Assembly (NCBI GenBank): GCA_037576215.1
Contig: JBANDB010000004.1
Span: 6,386,001 to 6,450,000, forward strand
Source: Armillaria gallica
Taxonomy: Eukaryota; Basidiomycota; Agaricomycetes; Agaricales; Physalacriaceae
Length of the DNA stretch: 64,000 nt
Reading direction: 5' to 3'
Notes under the pieces: generated by a model
What the model saw: the letters and a program-made list of their open reading frames with translations, nothing else
What the model was told of the DNA's origin: nothing
Database searches by the model: none
Position numbers and translations under genes: made by a program
Shown: in pieces, positions 33,347 through 44,796 of the stretch
How positions within the stretch are numbered: position 1 is the stretch's first letter
How the letters are laid out: the number at the start of each line of letters is the position of its first letter

Positions 33347-35076
33347 TCATGGGACTTCTTCCAGCCAACCATGGCTAGACTGAACCCCGGCAACGTCAGA
33401 ATCGTCAGGTGGTAACGGTATGACGGAGCGAATCGAAGAAGGGGATTGGATGGAAGACACCCCACGGAGTCTAGTAGAGTAAGGAAGAGCAGCGGAGGTT
33501 GGAATACCGAGGTAGTCGTAGAGAAAGACAGACCGTCGCGTGGCAGAGGACCGTTTAGAAATGTTCAAAGGTCTATCAGAGGTGGCAGTGGACGAATCGA
33601 TTGATTCATCTGAAGGGGACGAATGGCAAGCTTCGTTGGAGATCGACGAGGATTCAGCGACAGAATGATACGTTGCTGCCGCTTGAGACGATCCCATGAG
33701 TCTCCTCTTCTTCGACAAAGGTGTATTACTGCCGCCCGAAGACGATTCCATGAGTCTCCTCTTCTTCGACAAAGACGTATTACTGCCGCTCGAAGACGTA
33801 GTGCTCGTCATGAAAGCAAGCATACCAAGAGGCTTTTCAGGAGCAAAAGCGATGTTGAGGATGCCGTAAGCCTCTGTAGGACCCGTGGTAAAGTCCGGTG
33901 AAGCCCAGAGTTCGCGAAGCTCAGTACCAGGTGCGAGCTTCTCGAAGAGTTGCTCAGCCACTTGCCAGTGAATCTTCTGGGCTTCCGCAAGAGTTTTCTG
34001 ATCATGAATATTTGGATCGAATGCAAAGACAAGGCACTCCCAGTTTCCAGTGAATTGCCGTATAAATCGAACTTTATCTCCAACTATGACAAGGTCATCG
34101 GAATCATAGTCGGCTTCATTCAGATAGATGTGATGCTTCTGTAGCTTCGCAAAGGCTGAGTATACCTGGGGGCATAATTAGGACACACTTCGTTGTAAAA
34201 AACCAAGAATAGCCTCACCAAATTTCGGTCAGCATAGGACATTGGCTGAGCATCCTCAATTTGGGTGACGATACCATAGATGGCGCCATCACTGACAAGA
34301 AAGGCCAGAAGTGGGGTCGTCAGGTCTAATGGCAAGAGTTGTCTCAAGGCTTCGACTCTGCGCCGTATAGCGTCAGAAGTCTCCGGATCAAAGGCATATT
34401 CAACTTCTGTATTCCAATCCAGGTCAGTTGCACGGTTATGAATTCGTAGATATTGTTCATACCGACTGGTATCCCATCTAAAAGAGCGAGCTTCCAGCCC
34501 ATATATAACCAGGATGTCGTCTTGAGCTCACTGTCCTCGATACACCGCACCCCAGATATGAAGGGTATCTTCGGAATTATCGTAAAGATCCCAGGTATAA
34601 GGCGAGCCCTCCCATCTCCTGTGATATACAGCGTGGCCTGATTAATCTCATCGAAAGGTATTGTGTCCAAAAGTGTTTCCTAAAAGAATATGTAAATTGC
34701 TGTCCCAATTAGGGTGAAAGCGACGTACAATCAGTTCCAGTTGAATCGCACATCCTTCATCATCAGCGCCACGCGGTAACGGAGGTCCCCATATCATAAC
34801 CTCATGATGGTTTTTGATAATCTGGAAGAGGGTGTTATCTGGTCCTGCATCATTTTCGCAGTCGTGAGAATGGAGAAGCATCGCTGCGAGAGATCACAAG
34901 CCTCCATAAGCAGTGTTTTCAAGGAGGATCCGTGAAGGATAAAGTGGCGCACCTCCCATAATAGTGATGCTTGAGTTCGCTGGGGGCAAGAATGTCACCG
35001 TGGGTCGTAGGTATTCATCACGGTCCACAAAACCTGTGTTTATACACACGAGCGTGTCTGGAGACGAAGTAGACAT
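33347..35076 (-). CDS. Conserved protein of unknown function, ~504 aa (right-arm copy)
   Basis: This is the paralog of the left-arm gene, with the same five-exon layout on the minus strand and start MSTSSPDTLVCINTG. All exons stay open: LPPANSSITIMGG, NTLFQIIKNHHEVMIWGPP, FDEINQATLYITGDGRARLI, SDGAIYGIVTQIEDAQPMSY and MAEQLFEKLAPGTELRELWA. The C-terminal Ser-rich tail again has two copies of the SGSNTSLSKKRRLM-type unit. Substitutions are scattered, mostly conservative in the middle, with the first exon most diverged (VDRDEYLRPT against MNLNDYLRPK). Retention of two open copies across more than 500 codons, while neighbours decayed, suggests both are or were recently under selection. The function is not recognised. 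Confidence 0.7.
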
Positions 35077-38000
35077 TACAGTTCGCGGTAGTAGTCGTGG
35101 AACAAAGTGCTGTCTATAATATTACTAATACTTCTAGGCCAATGATATCAACTCCGGCTGTTCCCTCTTGCCGGTACCGGCTACTACTACCCATCATCAT
35201 ATTACACGGCATGGTCCGCTGTAGAAACGGCCGTGGCGTACAGTACAGATAGCTAGCTAAGAAATCTATATACTGTACTACCCAACTCACCATTTGCCAA
35301 GGTCCCAGGTCAGGGTGTTTGAATGACTCCTTGGACTAATGCGCGCGCGAATGTGCCAAAGAGGTCTTTGATCTTGCTCGAAACTGAAATCATGTTTGTG
35401 TGCGCGACGAATACCGTGGGCGAGTTGAACGTCGCTAATTTACGTCCGGAAATGACCAGGGAAAATTGAGGTATAAACCTCATACAGAGGAATCACGCGG
35501 CGGATACTTGAGAATTGCAGAATCAATAATAAAGCACAGACCATCGGTACCAGCTTCCTTGAATTGCAGGTAAAATTCTGTCGGGTCTGTACCGGAGTCG
35601 GTCAATGATATATCGACGGGTATTTGATTCTGAAAGGTGGACCCCACCAGGTTGATTTCCTACGTCGTCTCTTGTTCTTCAACTTGAAAATTCTTGATGA
35701 AGTAGAGGAGTGCTTTGAAGGAAATTTAGGCATCATAGTGTCTTTGTATGTCGACCTGCGGTAATATCCAAGAGCACAATATCGGGCACAACGCAGTCTT
35801 CTTCTGCAGCAAGGACAAGACTTTATAAGATTCATTGAGTGAGGATAAGAACGACTATTGGGGCGCACCATTTTATAACGGCAATTCCAACGAATCTAGC
35901 AATAACGCCTCATGTTAGGGAACAGATTTCGACAGTGGATTGGATGTTAGGACCTATTGGAGGTAAGGCCATAACTACCAGGTTCTTCGGAAAGCCGAGC
36001 GAGGTATGCTATCGGAACATGACCAGTGCTGTCAGAGAAAACATGAGGAATATACAGTGTCTCAAAGAATGGAACGAACACGAGGCAAGGCGAGATGCGA
36101 AGTCAAGGTAGAAAGCCGAGACTAATAGGACCGAACGAGTCACAGAGTCGAGGAACGAGCGCAATGCTGGGCACAGACCTTGCCAACCAAGACGGGCGTG
36201 TGGGCTCCGGGATCCACCAAAACAAGCGTTCAATTGATCCTAGATCTCGTAACTCACCTTGATCGCACTCACTGCACAGTGCCGTCGTAAGAAAGAGTCG
36301 TCGTCGGCCAAAAATGTTTTCAAAGGCATAGAACATTTGACTATGGACATTATTTCTTGTGGAAAGAGAAAATTCGTGTCAAGAAAGCAATTAATGCATC
36401 GATAGAGGCGTCGCCACATACCTCTTTTTCGATGAGAGCACGAGGACCCGATTTCAGGGTCGGGAAGAAGCCTAATGCCGCCTTAGGATCAGCACAGCCT
36501 TCATTGCGGGGGTGGGGCCACCACGAATTGAGGACGCGTCAGCCATCAGAACTCGTGGGTGCGTGAAGTCTCCGAAGGTTATTTTGGCTGGCCTTTAGGC
36601 GCGCAAACGTGAGAAGCGCCACAGTACCTCGGGCTACCGGAGCATGGTATATGGAGATAGATGCTATGACCCTAAATTCCAAAGTTTACAGAGAAAATGA
36701 CCCTTACCAAGAGCTTGCTAGGATTGTGTGCAGGAGGTAGGTTTTCGTCAACAATCAGACAGAGATACAGAGTTAGACCTCAACTTTTGCGGACTAACAC
36801 CCAATAGCCCTTTAGTAAGGAGGAAGTAAGTTGTTCTGTTTGCTCATCACAGGAACTCACTCACAAAATGCGATCACGGTGATTTCACTTCCCTGGTTTA
36901 CCGCTGCATTACATTGCAGAGTCATACTTAGTGAGAGTCCTGACCAGTGTCTTCGATCGCTTTGGGTATGGAAGACCAAAGCAGAACTACGCTCACTTAC
37001 ACGAGGGCGGTGCACAGCAATATCCAATTGGGGTCGGGATGTACGAAAAACACGTTGCGAGCAATTGGCAAACTGACTCAGTCCGCGTAAGACTCTGATC
37101 TTGCACAAAGCCGCTCTGCTCCTTCAAAGTAAGTTTTTCTCGATTTCCACAATCCTCTTGTCGTTGCCTCATCTTCCAGTCAGTGCAAGGCCCCCACGTT
37201 ACGTCGATATGGACCCACCTATATATTCGTCCTTATATACGCTCTTCTCCAGGGCATATGTATTGCTCCAGTGGTACAAGTTAACCGGATGGGATGGAAT
37301 GACGTACGCCACCGACAATCACGACGAGTTCCCTTGCTTGCGCCAGAGAGGAGAGGGAGTATGGATCACATTCGCACACGTCGTTCAAGGCGACCGAGAA
37401 TAATGAGGAAGTGTTTTCTTCTTCGTCCTTTCGCGCCCCCCTTCGTCAGCGCAGACAATGTCATTGTGAGGAGAGACGGTCATGGTGTAGATGGCTGCCT
37501 CACTTGTAAATTAAGCACTGGTGTTAAAGGTTACGGGACTCGAGCGAGGTCGCAGGTAGCGCCACATCTGCAGCCCAAGTATGGAACCGACGGTAGACCT
37601 GCATTCCGATAGATCATTTTCTGTCATCGTCTCGATCTATCATCACCTCGGATATCTAGACGCCGATGTGTATTGCTGACGATCCTTGCATTAGCTTGTG
37701 GGCTACCTCGGCTAGCGCGTCTACACGTCTTCTTAACGCTTCATGAAACCACCGTGAGGAGCTTCGATATATCACCATTCCACCTGTGAATACCATGATA
37801 TCAGTACGTTGCCAGCTGAGATAATCGCTGCCCAAACTCGCCATCATCTCGGGGCTATCGATTTGTTAGGCTGCACCGACGACAATGCGTTAACCTTAGG
37901 AATGCTATCACCATTGCTCTATAGTCCATCGGATACGGCCGTATTCGACGTCCCTGTTAGAACGACACAACGTTCAGTAAGAGGTCAAGATCCATGACAG

Positions 38001-38236
38001 AAAGCAAGGTATCCTCACATTGAGTATAATGTTCCTTTGCCCCTTCTCCCCACTGCCTAGTATCCATCCACGACTTGTTCAGATCGATATTGCGTGTCCA
38101 AATAGAAGGCGAGAAACAATGTTCAGCTAATGGTAACAAAGACAGAGAAGAGGTGGCGGCGGGGGAAATTTGACTTGAAGTGATGATAGACCTCGGTACA
38201 TGCACGAATTTCTATCCATCTCGGTGTCTCCCTCGA
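35077..38236. other. Right-arm counterpart of 4300-7458, short frames
   Basis: This mirrors the left arm. The segment 37101-37403 (+) repeats the LILHKAALLLQ ... ARPPRYVDMDPPIYSS exon-like frame without stops. The FKEAGTDGLCFIIDSAIL frame is present near 35500-35600 (-). No complete gene was assembled. The one-base indels relative to the left arm indicate decay of at least some of it. Confidence 0.35.
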
Positions 38237-38575
38237 TTATGAGCAGTCGTCAACCATGGCAACGTCGCCCCCGAAGACGATAGAAACTTTATCGTGATGC
38301 CATCCTTCTGGAAAACGATGATTGACGCGCGCTAAGACACACAAGGTCTTTCTTTAAGGATAATTGAGTTGTGATGCATAATGAAACGTGCATACGCCCT
38401 TACCGCCTTGCCGTCCTTACACTGCAAGGTCGCCTGCTGCCCTGCGAAGTCCTTCAAAAAATCACGGGCCCAACCATGATCCTGTGGAGTCATCCTGGAT
38501 GTTTTTGCTGAAATAAAGAACCTTGCTGCGATGGAGCTTGACGTACAGGATATACAGACGTCTTGCCATTGACAT
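38237..38575 (-). pseudogene. Broken right-arm copy of the small gene at 3966
   Basis: The start ATG is kept (38575), but one T is missing within the first few codons (TCAATGG against TCAATTGG), so the frame is lost almost at once. Further on the original frame resumes as TPQDHGWARDFLKDF and CKDGKA, followed by the GTAAGG donor. The acceptor CATCAG has become CATCG, removing the AG. Two independent lesions make it a pseudogene. Confidence 0.6.
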
Positions 38576-39327
38576 GATCGAGTGGAAGAAAGGGGGAATT
38601 TGAATTTTGAAATTGAACTCGTCTGGGAGAAATGTTCACGTGATCGTAGCCCTTTTTTCCTGTCTGTGATGTTGTTGACTTCTCTTTGGCACTCATCAGC
38701 GCTCATGAGTCCTCTCTAGACCACCCTATATTACCGACCACTCACAAGGACTACTAGCGCTCCAGGCCAAGACATTGAAGCGCGATGCGTAGCGAGTTTA
38801 GCCTTTATCCCGAGGGTTTCTTAGGCTCTATACCAACCTACCTGTCACCTATCATTATTCCGTCCTTCATCCGCTCAATAGGAACTACACGGCCTCGTAG
38901 ACTGGTTTGAGTCTAAGGGTTTCTCGAGTTTTCATATCTCCACTACTTAAAATTGGGTTTCTTGGGTTGCGCATTGGGTCCCCATTGCCCTCATTGTCCA
39001 TAAATATTTACCATAAACGTAACGTATGGCCTTTTCCTGTCATATATCCGCGATGTACTAATTTTGCGCTGCATTCCTAGGAACCGATGGTGCTGCGATC
39101 ACTCATCATCCCCAAGGGTAGCATTTTTTGAAGAACCATTCGAGATTAGTGGAGCGATAAATGGATCTTCTCAGCGGACAAGTCCTGCGCAGTCATCAAC
39201 ACTCCTATGCGTAGACGACAAGTGAACTTTGTCAAAAGACATCTGCTACACCCTGTAGACCCGAACGAGACCGGAACCCGGCTGATCGTCGATGGATCGG
39301 TACATACCCAGCGCGGCTGTTAGATGG
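38576..39327. other. Outer part of right arm, non-coding
   Basis: This is the counterpart of 2709-3279. No gene is seen. A small insertion relative to the left arm lies near 38820-38930. It ends at the junction with the direct duplication. Confidence 0.4.
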
Positions 39328-39989
39328 ATTTTTGGGTGGGAAGATTCCGAACCGAAAGGGAATTTAAAACGGATGATGGACCATCACCATCATCATTACA
39401 CGGCACGGTACCACTTGGGCACGCCGGACGCAATCATCATGGATGCCACTGTGTAATCATGGTCGTCATCGGCCGTCGGGATACTAATAGTCGGCTTCGC
39501 TGGCAACCGCGCCCCCGTAAAAGCTTCGCGACTTGGTCCTTAGGGAGACCGAGTACCTTGCTGGTTCCATCCTGCATGTATCACCATTTGTCTGGACCTG
39601 TTCATTCGTCGGACTATCTTAATTTGTTCCATGATCAGTATTGATATGATCACTTGTTCAAGGATGATCTTCTACTGGTTATCAGTGCCCCCTGGTAGCC
39701 AATGACCAGCAACCTTACATTTTTAAAGACTCCTTGAAACGACGACTACCTAGATATCATCCTGAGTTGATATCATACATGATGGGGGGTGCAGCTGGAC
39801 AGCCATGTTTCCAACTTAGGTATAGGATTCCACGCAATCTATGTTCCATCTGTCTGCAACAATCAGATCTAAAGCGTGCAGTATGGTGTTAAGGTCTACA
39901 TCTTCCTATATTTATTGGTATTACATCATTGCATTGGACATGGGTTCAAAGACTAAAATAAATAGATATATGCGGAGAGCGCTCATAAT

Positions 39990-41582
39990 TCAAACTGGTG
40001 TCCCTGGCGCTTCGAAATTGTTGAAGCCCTGCATTGGAAACGTATTCAACGAAGAATGCTCATTCGAATATGAATCGCCGGGTGTGGATCCGAAGCTGGG
40101 TGTGGAGCTGCTGGCTGCTCGCCAGGTGAGGCCACTTTGACGGGAGGTTCTCCTGGGAATGTTGCTACCACTTTTCCCGGAACTAGAGGCAATTATGTCG
40201 GGAGATGCGGCCTTCTGAAGATTCAGCAGCAGGCGGGTCGTAAGAACACCTACTGCGGCGTGGAAAGGACTATAGAGTCTTGTGAATACAACTCAAAATC
40301 AAAGCAGGGAAGCACGCACCCGTAACTGAACCATGGTATCTTGGTCACACCCTAATGAAGGCCATCAGGCACTTGGAACTGTCATGGAAGCATGGAATAC
40401 GCACGACAACCATGAGGTTGTTGAATACCAAAATACACGATATTCTAAGAAGCGGGATTAGAAGGCGAACGACAGGATGGACAAAGAACATACGCCAGAA
40501 AATACAAGATATTGTCACGCAGCAGAAGAGAATAGAGGGATATACGACGTCCCTTCTGAATCCTGCCCGCCGTTGATTCTAATGTCTTGAAAAGCGCAAA
40601 TCCAAAAAGGACGCCTTCATAAGCAGTCGCTTGGGAGGATTGAGCTGGCAGTTCTGCTGCAACAGCTAAGCTACTTACCAGGTACCCATTGGGCCCATTC
40701 AATCCCAGAGTGAACGACCGGACACCCCGGCAGAGGTAAATGGATCACGTCAGCAATGACGGCTCTTCGTCTAACAGCATTATGAGCCAAAATCCATGAA
40801 AAGCCAGCGATGGAACCGGCAAAGAGTAGACCGTTAAACACAGCAACCTAGGACAAGGGGGTTCAACAATTGAATCCGATGGCGTCGGGAGAAAATAATA
40901 TACCCTTTTGGAGCATTTGAAGAGGGCATAGACGCGCAGCTGCATGATAATTTCGACGGACCACAGGCTAATGGCACCAACGACTCGGATAATCGAGTCC
41001 ATGGCTACGCATCTGCTCAAGCTTGGTATCAAAGTAGTAGGTAGATATAGAATACAGGAACTTACAGGTTGTCAGATGTTATTCCGGGAATCGAGAAGAC
41101 ATGAATCTGTACAGTGTCGAAGAGGAGTAGAGCTATGCTGTAATATCGAACCTAAAAGGGCGTCAAGGTAAAGTTTTATACAGCAGGAAAAGTCTTCGCA
41201 CCCATAGGAACATAATTTTTCCAATGTTTCGTTTCTGTGGCTGTCGAATATCACGTAAACTCCGTACCGTTTTGATCGTGGACCTCGTACTCACCCAGAT
41301 ATAGCGGATCTGGCAGCCCATAGTCAAAAAAAAGTCCGCAGAGGTCGAGAAACTACACACCTCATCTTCCAGCGTCACAACTTCGATGATATCAGAACGG
41401 CATATTATAATTTGAGATGGAATACTTGCAATAGTCGTGTATTATCCAAGTCAGGCCAACGACTGCTACAGTATGACTCCTGGAAGCTCCAGAAAATGAG
41501 AGGAGAACTCACGGACGGCATGTAGAGGAATCAAGTTTCCTTCGTAAAGGGCGGCGAACTTGCTTTCAGATTCGCTGGACAT
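39990..41582 (-). CDS. DUF6533 seven-helix membrane protein, copy 1
   Basis: This many-exon gene starts MSSESESKFAALYEGNLIPL (ATG 41582). Joined short exons give the DUF6533 signature VGLTWIIHDY-FVTLEDE-IRYIWPQKRNIGKIMFLWV. It continues RYYSIALLLFDTVQIHVF, CVAMDSIIRVVGAISLWSVE with MQLRVYALF, helix-forming VAVFNGLLFAGSIAGFSWIL, TAYEGVLFGFALFKTLES and ILVFNNLMVV, and a Ser-rich tail ending FNNFEAPGTPV. The total is roughly 325 residues with about seven helices. The family is an Agaricomycete-expanded group of receptor-like membrane proteins without proven function. One intron appears to have a GC donor (TATT|GCAAGT). All differences from copy 2 that fall in exons keep the frame open. Confidence 0.78.
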
Positions 41583-42585
41583 AGCAAGAGCTGTGAGCTA
41601 TTCCAAAGTTAACTGATTGTTATATAGAATTTCCCGCGGCCCGCCCGTGACTCCACTGCAACCTTCGCCAGACACGGAACGAGTCAAACACATATGAACT
41701 AGCTTGCGGAACCTTGCAGTGGCCGCTTGCCATGATTGGATGAGACTGTTATGCCTCTATCAAGTTCGACTTGTCACAGGTACCAAAATGAATTGGTGGC
41801 GAGAGAGTCAATTAAGTAGTCGAGCATGGATGTCACAGCACACAACAGCATCAGAAGGTTCAGACACAGCCATGAAGGAGAGCAGGCAGTTAGTACTAGT
41901 AAACGACTTGACTGCGATTTGCAACGTTGTCGTTCGGTTTTTGCCATCATACGTGAGAATCTTTTGGAAAATACAATATCTGTGGTCTTCGGGCCGCCAT
42001 TCGCCGGTCTCTGTTGTCGGGAAACCCCGTATGCCCGTGATTTCGCCCCTAACTAACTTTCGCTCGAAGGATGATTCTAAGGACTAGTTCCAAGTAATGC
42101 TATGGAAACTTGCCTCTGCTTTTTGTTGTGAGTGATTTCCGTCGTATACGATTCGATGATTTCTTTACTTACCCAGTCAGAGTCGGTGGGTGATTGCCGT
42201 CGAGACTCGAGAGATTGCTCTGCAACCGGCTCCTTGAAAAGGCTCTCTATGGGACAGCGACATGGAAAAGCATTTCCTGAGCTCACACTGTTACTAAGAG
42301 GCCCCATGGTTGCAGGTTGCAGGCATTCGAGATCGAATCCAGTGCAAAGCGATCAATCTTGAATCTCGGTCCCGATCCTCCGGATCTGAGAGGTCTACCC
42401 CAGTACACTACATACGGATGCCCCTCGCCAGAAGGAGGGTATTCAGGTCTAACAGTACTCCACCTATGGTGTCATTCGCCGTTCGGTAAATCATCGGGCA
42501 CTTGAACACTCTTCTACTGCACCTGATGAAGTTTCTGACACTTATAAGAGGGAAGGTGAGCTATTTTATTCGTAGAACGCCTTCT
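41583..42585. other. Divergent promoter region between DUF6533 gene and esterase pseudogene (copy 1)
   Basis: About 1 kb of shared upstream sequence lies between two divergently oriented genes. It corresponds to 52926-54163 of copy 2, without the solo LTR. The empty site GTATACGATTCGATGATT is at about 42145-42162. Short open frames here have no motifs. Confidence 0.5.
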
Positions 42586-43974
42586 AAGCTTTTCGTAACA
42601 TGACTGCCTCTTGTTTTTCTGGGTCTATCGACGATCATTATGTCTACATTGGGTTTGAAAGTCGAGAGCACCGACTCTCAAATCTACTTTCACGGACGCT
42701 GGGATGCCTCGCCAGGCACATGGTGGTGAGTGGGTTTGCACCCAACTTAATATAGCTGTTTCGTGACACAGTTGACTTATACAGGGCCGGCTCAGGATCT
42801 ACGCTCGGTGGCTCTGAATCTGGCTCCCCACACGACGTCTCCCTTGGCGTCCATTGCAGTATCTGTCGATTATAATAATTTCACGACAGTGAACGTCTCG
42901 TCTGGAACGAATGACATCCCTTTGGAACCCTCGTCCCGAAGTAGCGTCATTCGCATCAACGTCGAGGGTTGGCAGAATAATCGGATTAATCTCGAAAGCA
43001 GTGTTGAACTCAGTGGGTTTCTAAACGTAATATTGAATTGAGAATAACACCTGATCATAAACATCCGACAGGATGCGAACCTATTGCCGTATCAGCCCTC
43101 AGAGCTTTCTATCTTATTCATAGGCGACTCCCTGTCTGCAGTAGGGGTGTTTAGGCGTTCCTGTACTTCAATTCATTGACTTGGACTTATAGGGACAATA
43201 TCTTCCTCAGGGCATAAACGAGGCGTGGCCTTTCCTTACCGGAGAACATTTCAAGGCAGAACATACTGTTATCGCTCAGTCAGGAGCTGCTCTGTCGGTA
43301 CGTTCTTACGTTCGCAATGAAAGCAGATGATGCGACGTCATGCCCAAGGATATAGCATCGTATGGAAATGTTCATGGCATCTCCTTTCAGTTCTTCAAGG
43401 TAGTCAACCAAGTGAGGTGATTACTGATCAGTAGCTCATAACACTTATGATAGACGGAAGTCACCGGATACTATTACACTACCGACCACAACTATACGAC
43501 GCCATGGAACTTTTCCCGCGATAAGCCTACTCCTACACACATAGTAATTCACAGAGGATGAATAAAGTCTAAGCCGTGCTAAATGCCTAATAATTGTTAT
43601 CTAGAGCAAATGATGCTTCTCAACAGGTCTCGGGGGATGAATTCGTCCAGGCGAGTATCCTGTATTCAAATGGATATCGAGAAGCTTACACAACTTCCAG
43701 GTATACCTCAAATTTGTACACCACCTCCGTCGGATTTATGACAAGCAACCAATCTTCGTCTTCACACCTGTACACGACCGTTAAGTAGACTGACCTTTCA
43801 TTCAACAACAGTTTCAGTGGTATTGGTCGGCTGCAGGTGGAGAAGTCAGCTATTATCACGATGGAAATTACGAGGAGATAGTGAGCAGGAGGTAATGAGG
43901 TCTATTTTATGGACTGGCTGGTAAGTTGGGGTTTATGCCCAGAGTCCCGATGGGCTACGCCCGTATTAAGTTGA
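42586..43974 (+). pseudogene. SGNH esterase pseudogene (duplication copy 1)
   Basis: The copy of the intact gene at 54164-55773 has several disabling changes. The start ATG is AAG (42586). An in-frame TGA follows within six codons. About 20 bases are lost after GGCTCAGGAT at the start of exon 2 (about 42796). A two-base loss lies near 43002. A deletion of about 190 bases near 43900 removes the exon with FLVNTTGWVTW and the catalytic DxxH region. Remaining stretches (VDYNNFTTVNVSSGTNDIPL, ANDASQQVSGDEFVQ) are nearly unchanged, so the loss is recent. Confidence 0.9.
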
Positions 43975-43988
43975 ATAATTACGAGTGT

Positions 43989-44796
43989 CTATGTAGTAAA
44001 TCTATAGGTGAGCCCCCGGTTGCCCCTCTCCTCCGCTCTATCGTTTTGTTCTGCTTTCTCCTGCTCACTCAGTTCGACGTAGAGTGTTGCATTTCGTGCG
44101 TTTCGGTAACGGTAGTAGTATTTCTGTACAAACCAGAGGATTAATGCAACACCTGCGAAGCAAATTTTGATTGTATTTCCCCGTTTGTAATCTTAGCGGA
44201 AGAGTCAACGTCCGCCATCAACAACAGACTAGGTGCTTACCTGGTGCATCATCGCTCTGGTATATCTTAACCACGCGTGGGTTCCCAATATAAAGACTAG
44301 TTCACTGAACATACCTGTGATCCCCACACTATTAACACTCGTCGTGAGCTTGGTACTTCTTCAGTAGGACAAGACACACCTCCATAGATATTCGCAGCAA
44401 GAATGACACAACCAGACCCAATTGTTCTCTTTCTAACACTCCTGTAGAAGTCAATCGATAAGTCGTTATACAGCCGTACCATAAAACATGTGCCCCATAT
44501 TTTCTGACATCCATGCAATATTCAATGAGTGCGTATAAGGCCAAGCCGCAACTACGATGGCTGCAAAATATCTGTTTCAAAAAATTAGGCACAATCCGTT
44601 ATACAGAGAGAAGTCACGTACTTGACACCTCTGCTAGTTCCTGAAGGCAATGCGCGAAGTAAGATCCATCCAACAAGCTGCCAAGCCGCTTTGGGAAATC
44701 AAAACTTTAGCGTGTTACCCTTTCGCAATCAATGAGACTTACCACCAAAGGCGCCATGCAATCCACGTTCTCTGAATCTGTCGGAGTGTCAGATGA
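43989..44796 (-). pseudogene. Truncated Dal5-like transporter, 3' half only (duplication copy 1)
   Basis: This matches the last exons of the transporter at 55788-57987, from the end of the exon with WHSDRFRERGLHGAFG (right edge) through ALPSGTSRG, the AIVVAAWPY helix, IASGCVI-type exon and the final tail. The same stop position lies 14 bases from the end of the esterase pseudogene. All upstream exons (first six helices) are absent because the duplication boundary lies within the gene. Substitutions such as loss of matching residues in the penultimate exons also occur. Confidence 0.85.

Larger units (their letters stand above)
31677..39329 (-). repeat. Right arm of ~8-kb inverted repeat
   Basis: This is the reverse-complement counterpart of 2709-10891. 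It starts inside intron 1 of the intact glycosidase gene, which is unbroken across this boundary, so this arm is probably the ancestral locus. It lacks the 620-base insertion seen at 3280-3898. Its outer end (about 39329) coincides within a few bases with the start of the direct duplication at 39328. Confidence 0.93.
39328..44796 (+). repeat. Direct segmental duplication, copy 1
   Basis: The block is collinear with 50682-56598 in the same orientation and nearly identical base for base over most of its length (for example 39841-41440 against 51184-52780). It contains a DUF6533 gene (-), a broken SGNH esterase (+) and the 3' half of a Dal5-like transporter (-). The left boundary falls at ATTTTTGG, right at the end of the inverted-repeat arm. 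The right boundary falls at AGATGA inside the transporter coding sequence. Because the transporter is complete only at copy 2, copy 1 is the derived copy. Confidence 0.95.

Noticed and set aside
2709..39329. Inverted repeat as a giant terminal-inverted-repeat transposon
   Set aside because: No transposase or integrase, no target duplication at the outer ends, and the inner boundary cuts a host gene. Segmental inverted duplication explains it better.
40944..41171. Plus-strand frame conserved in both cassette copies
   Set aside because: Antisense shadow of DUF6533 exons. The sense strand has domain-consistent splicing.
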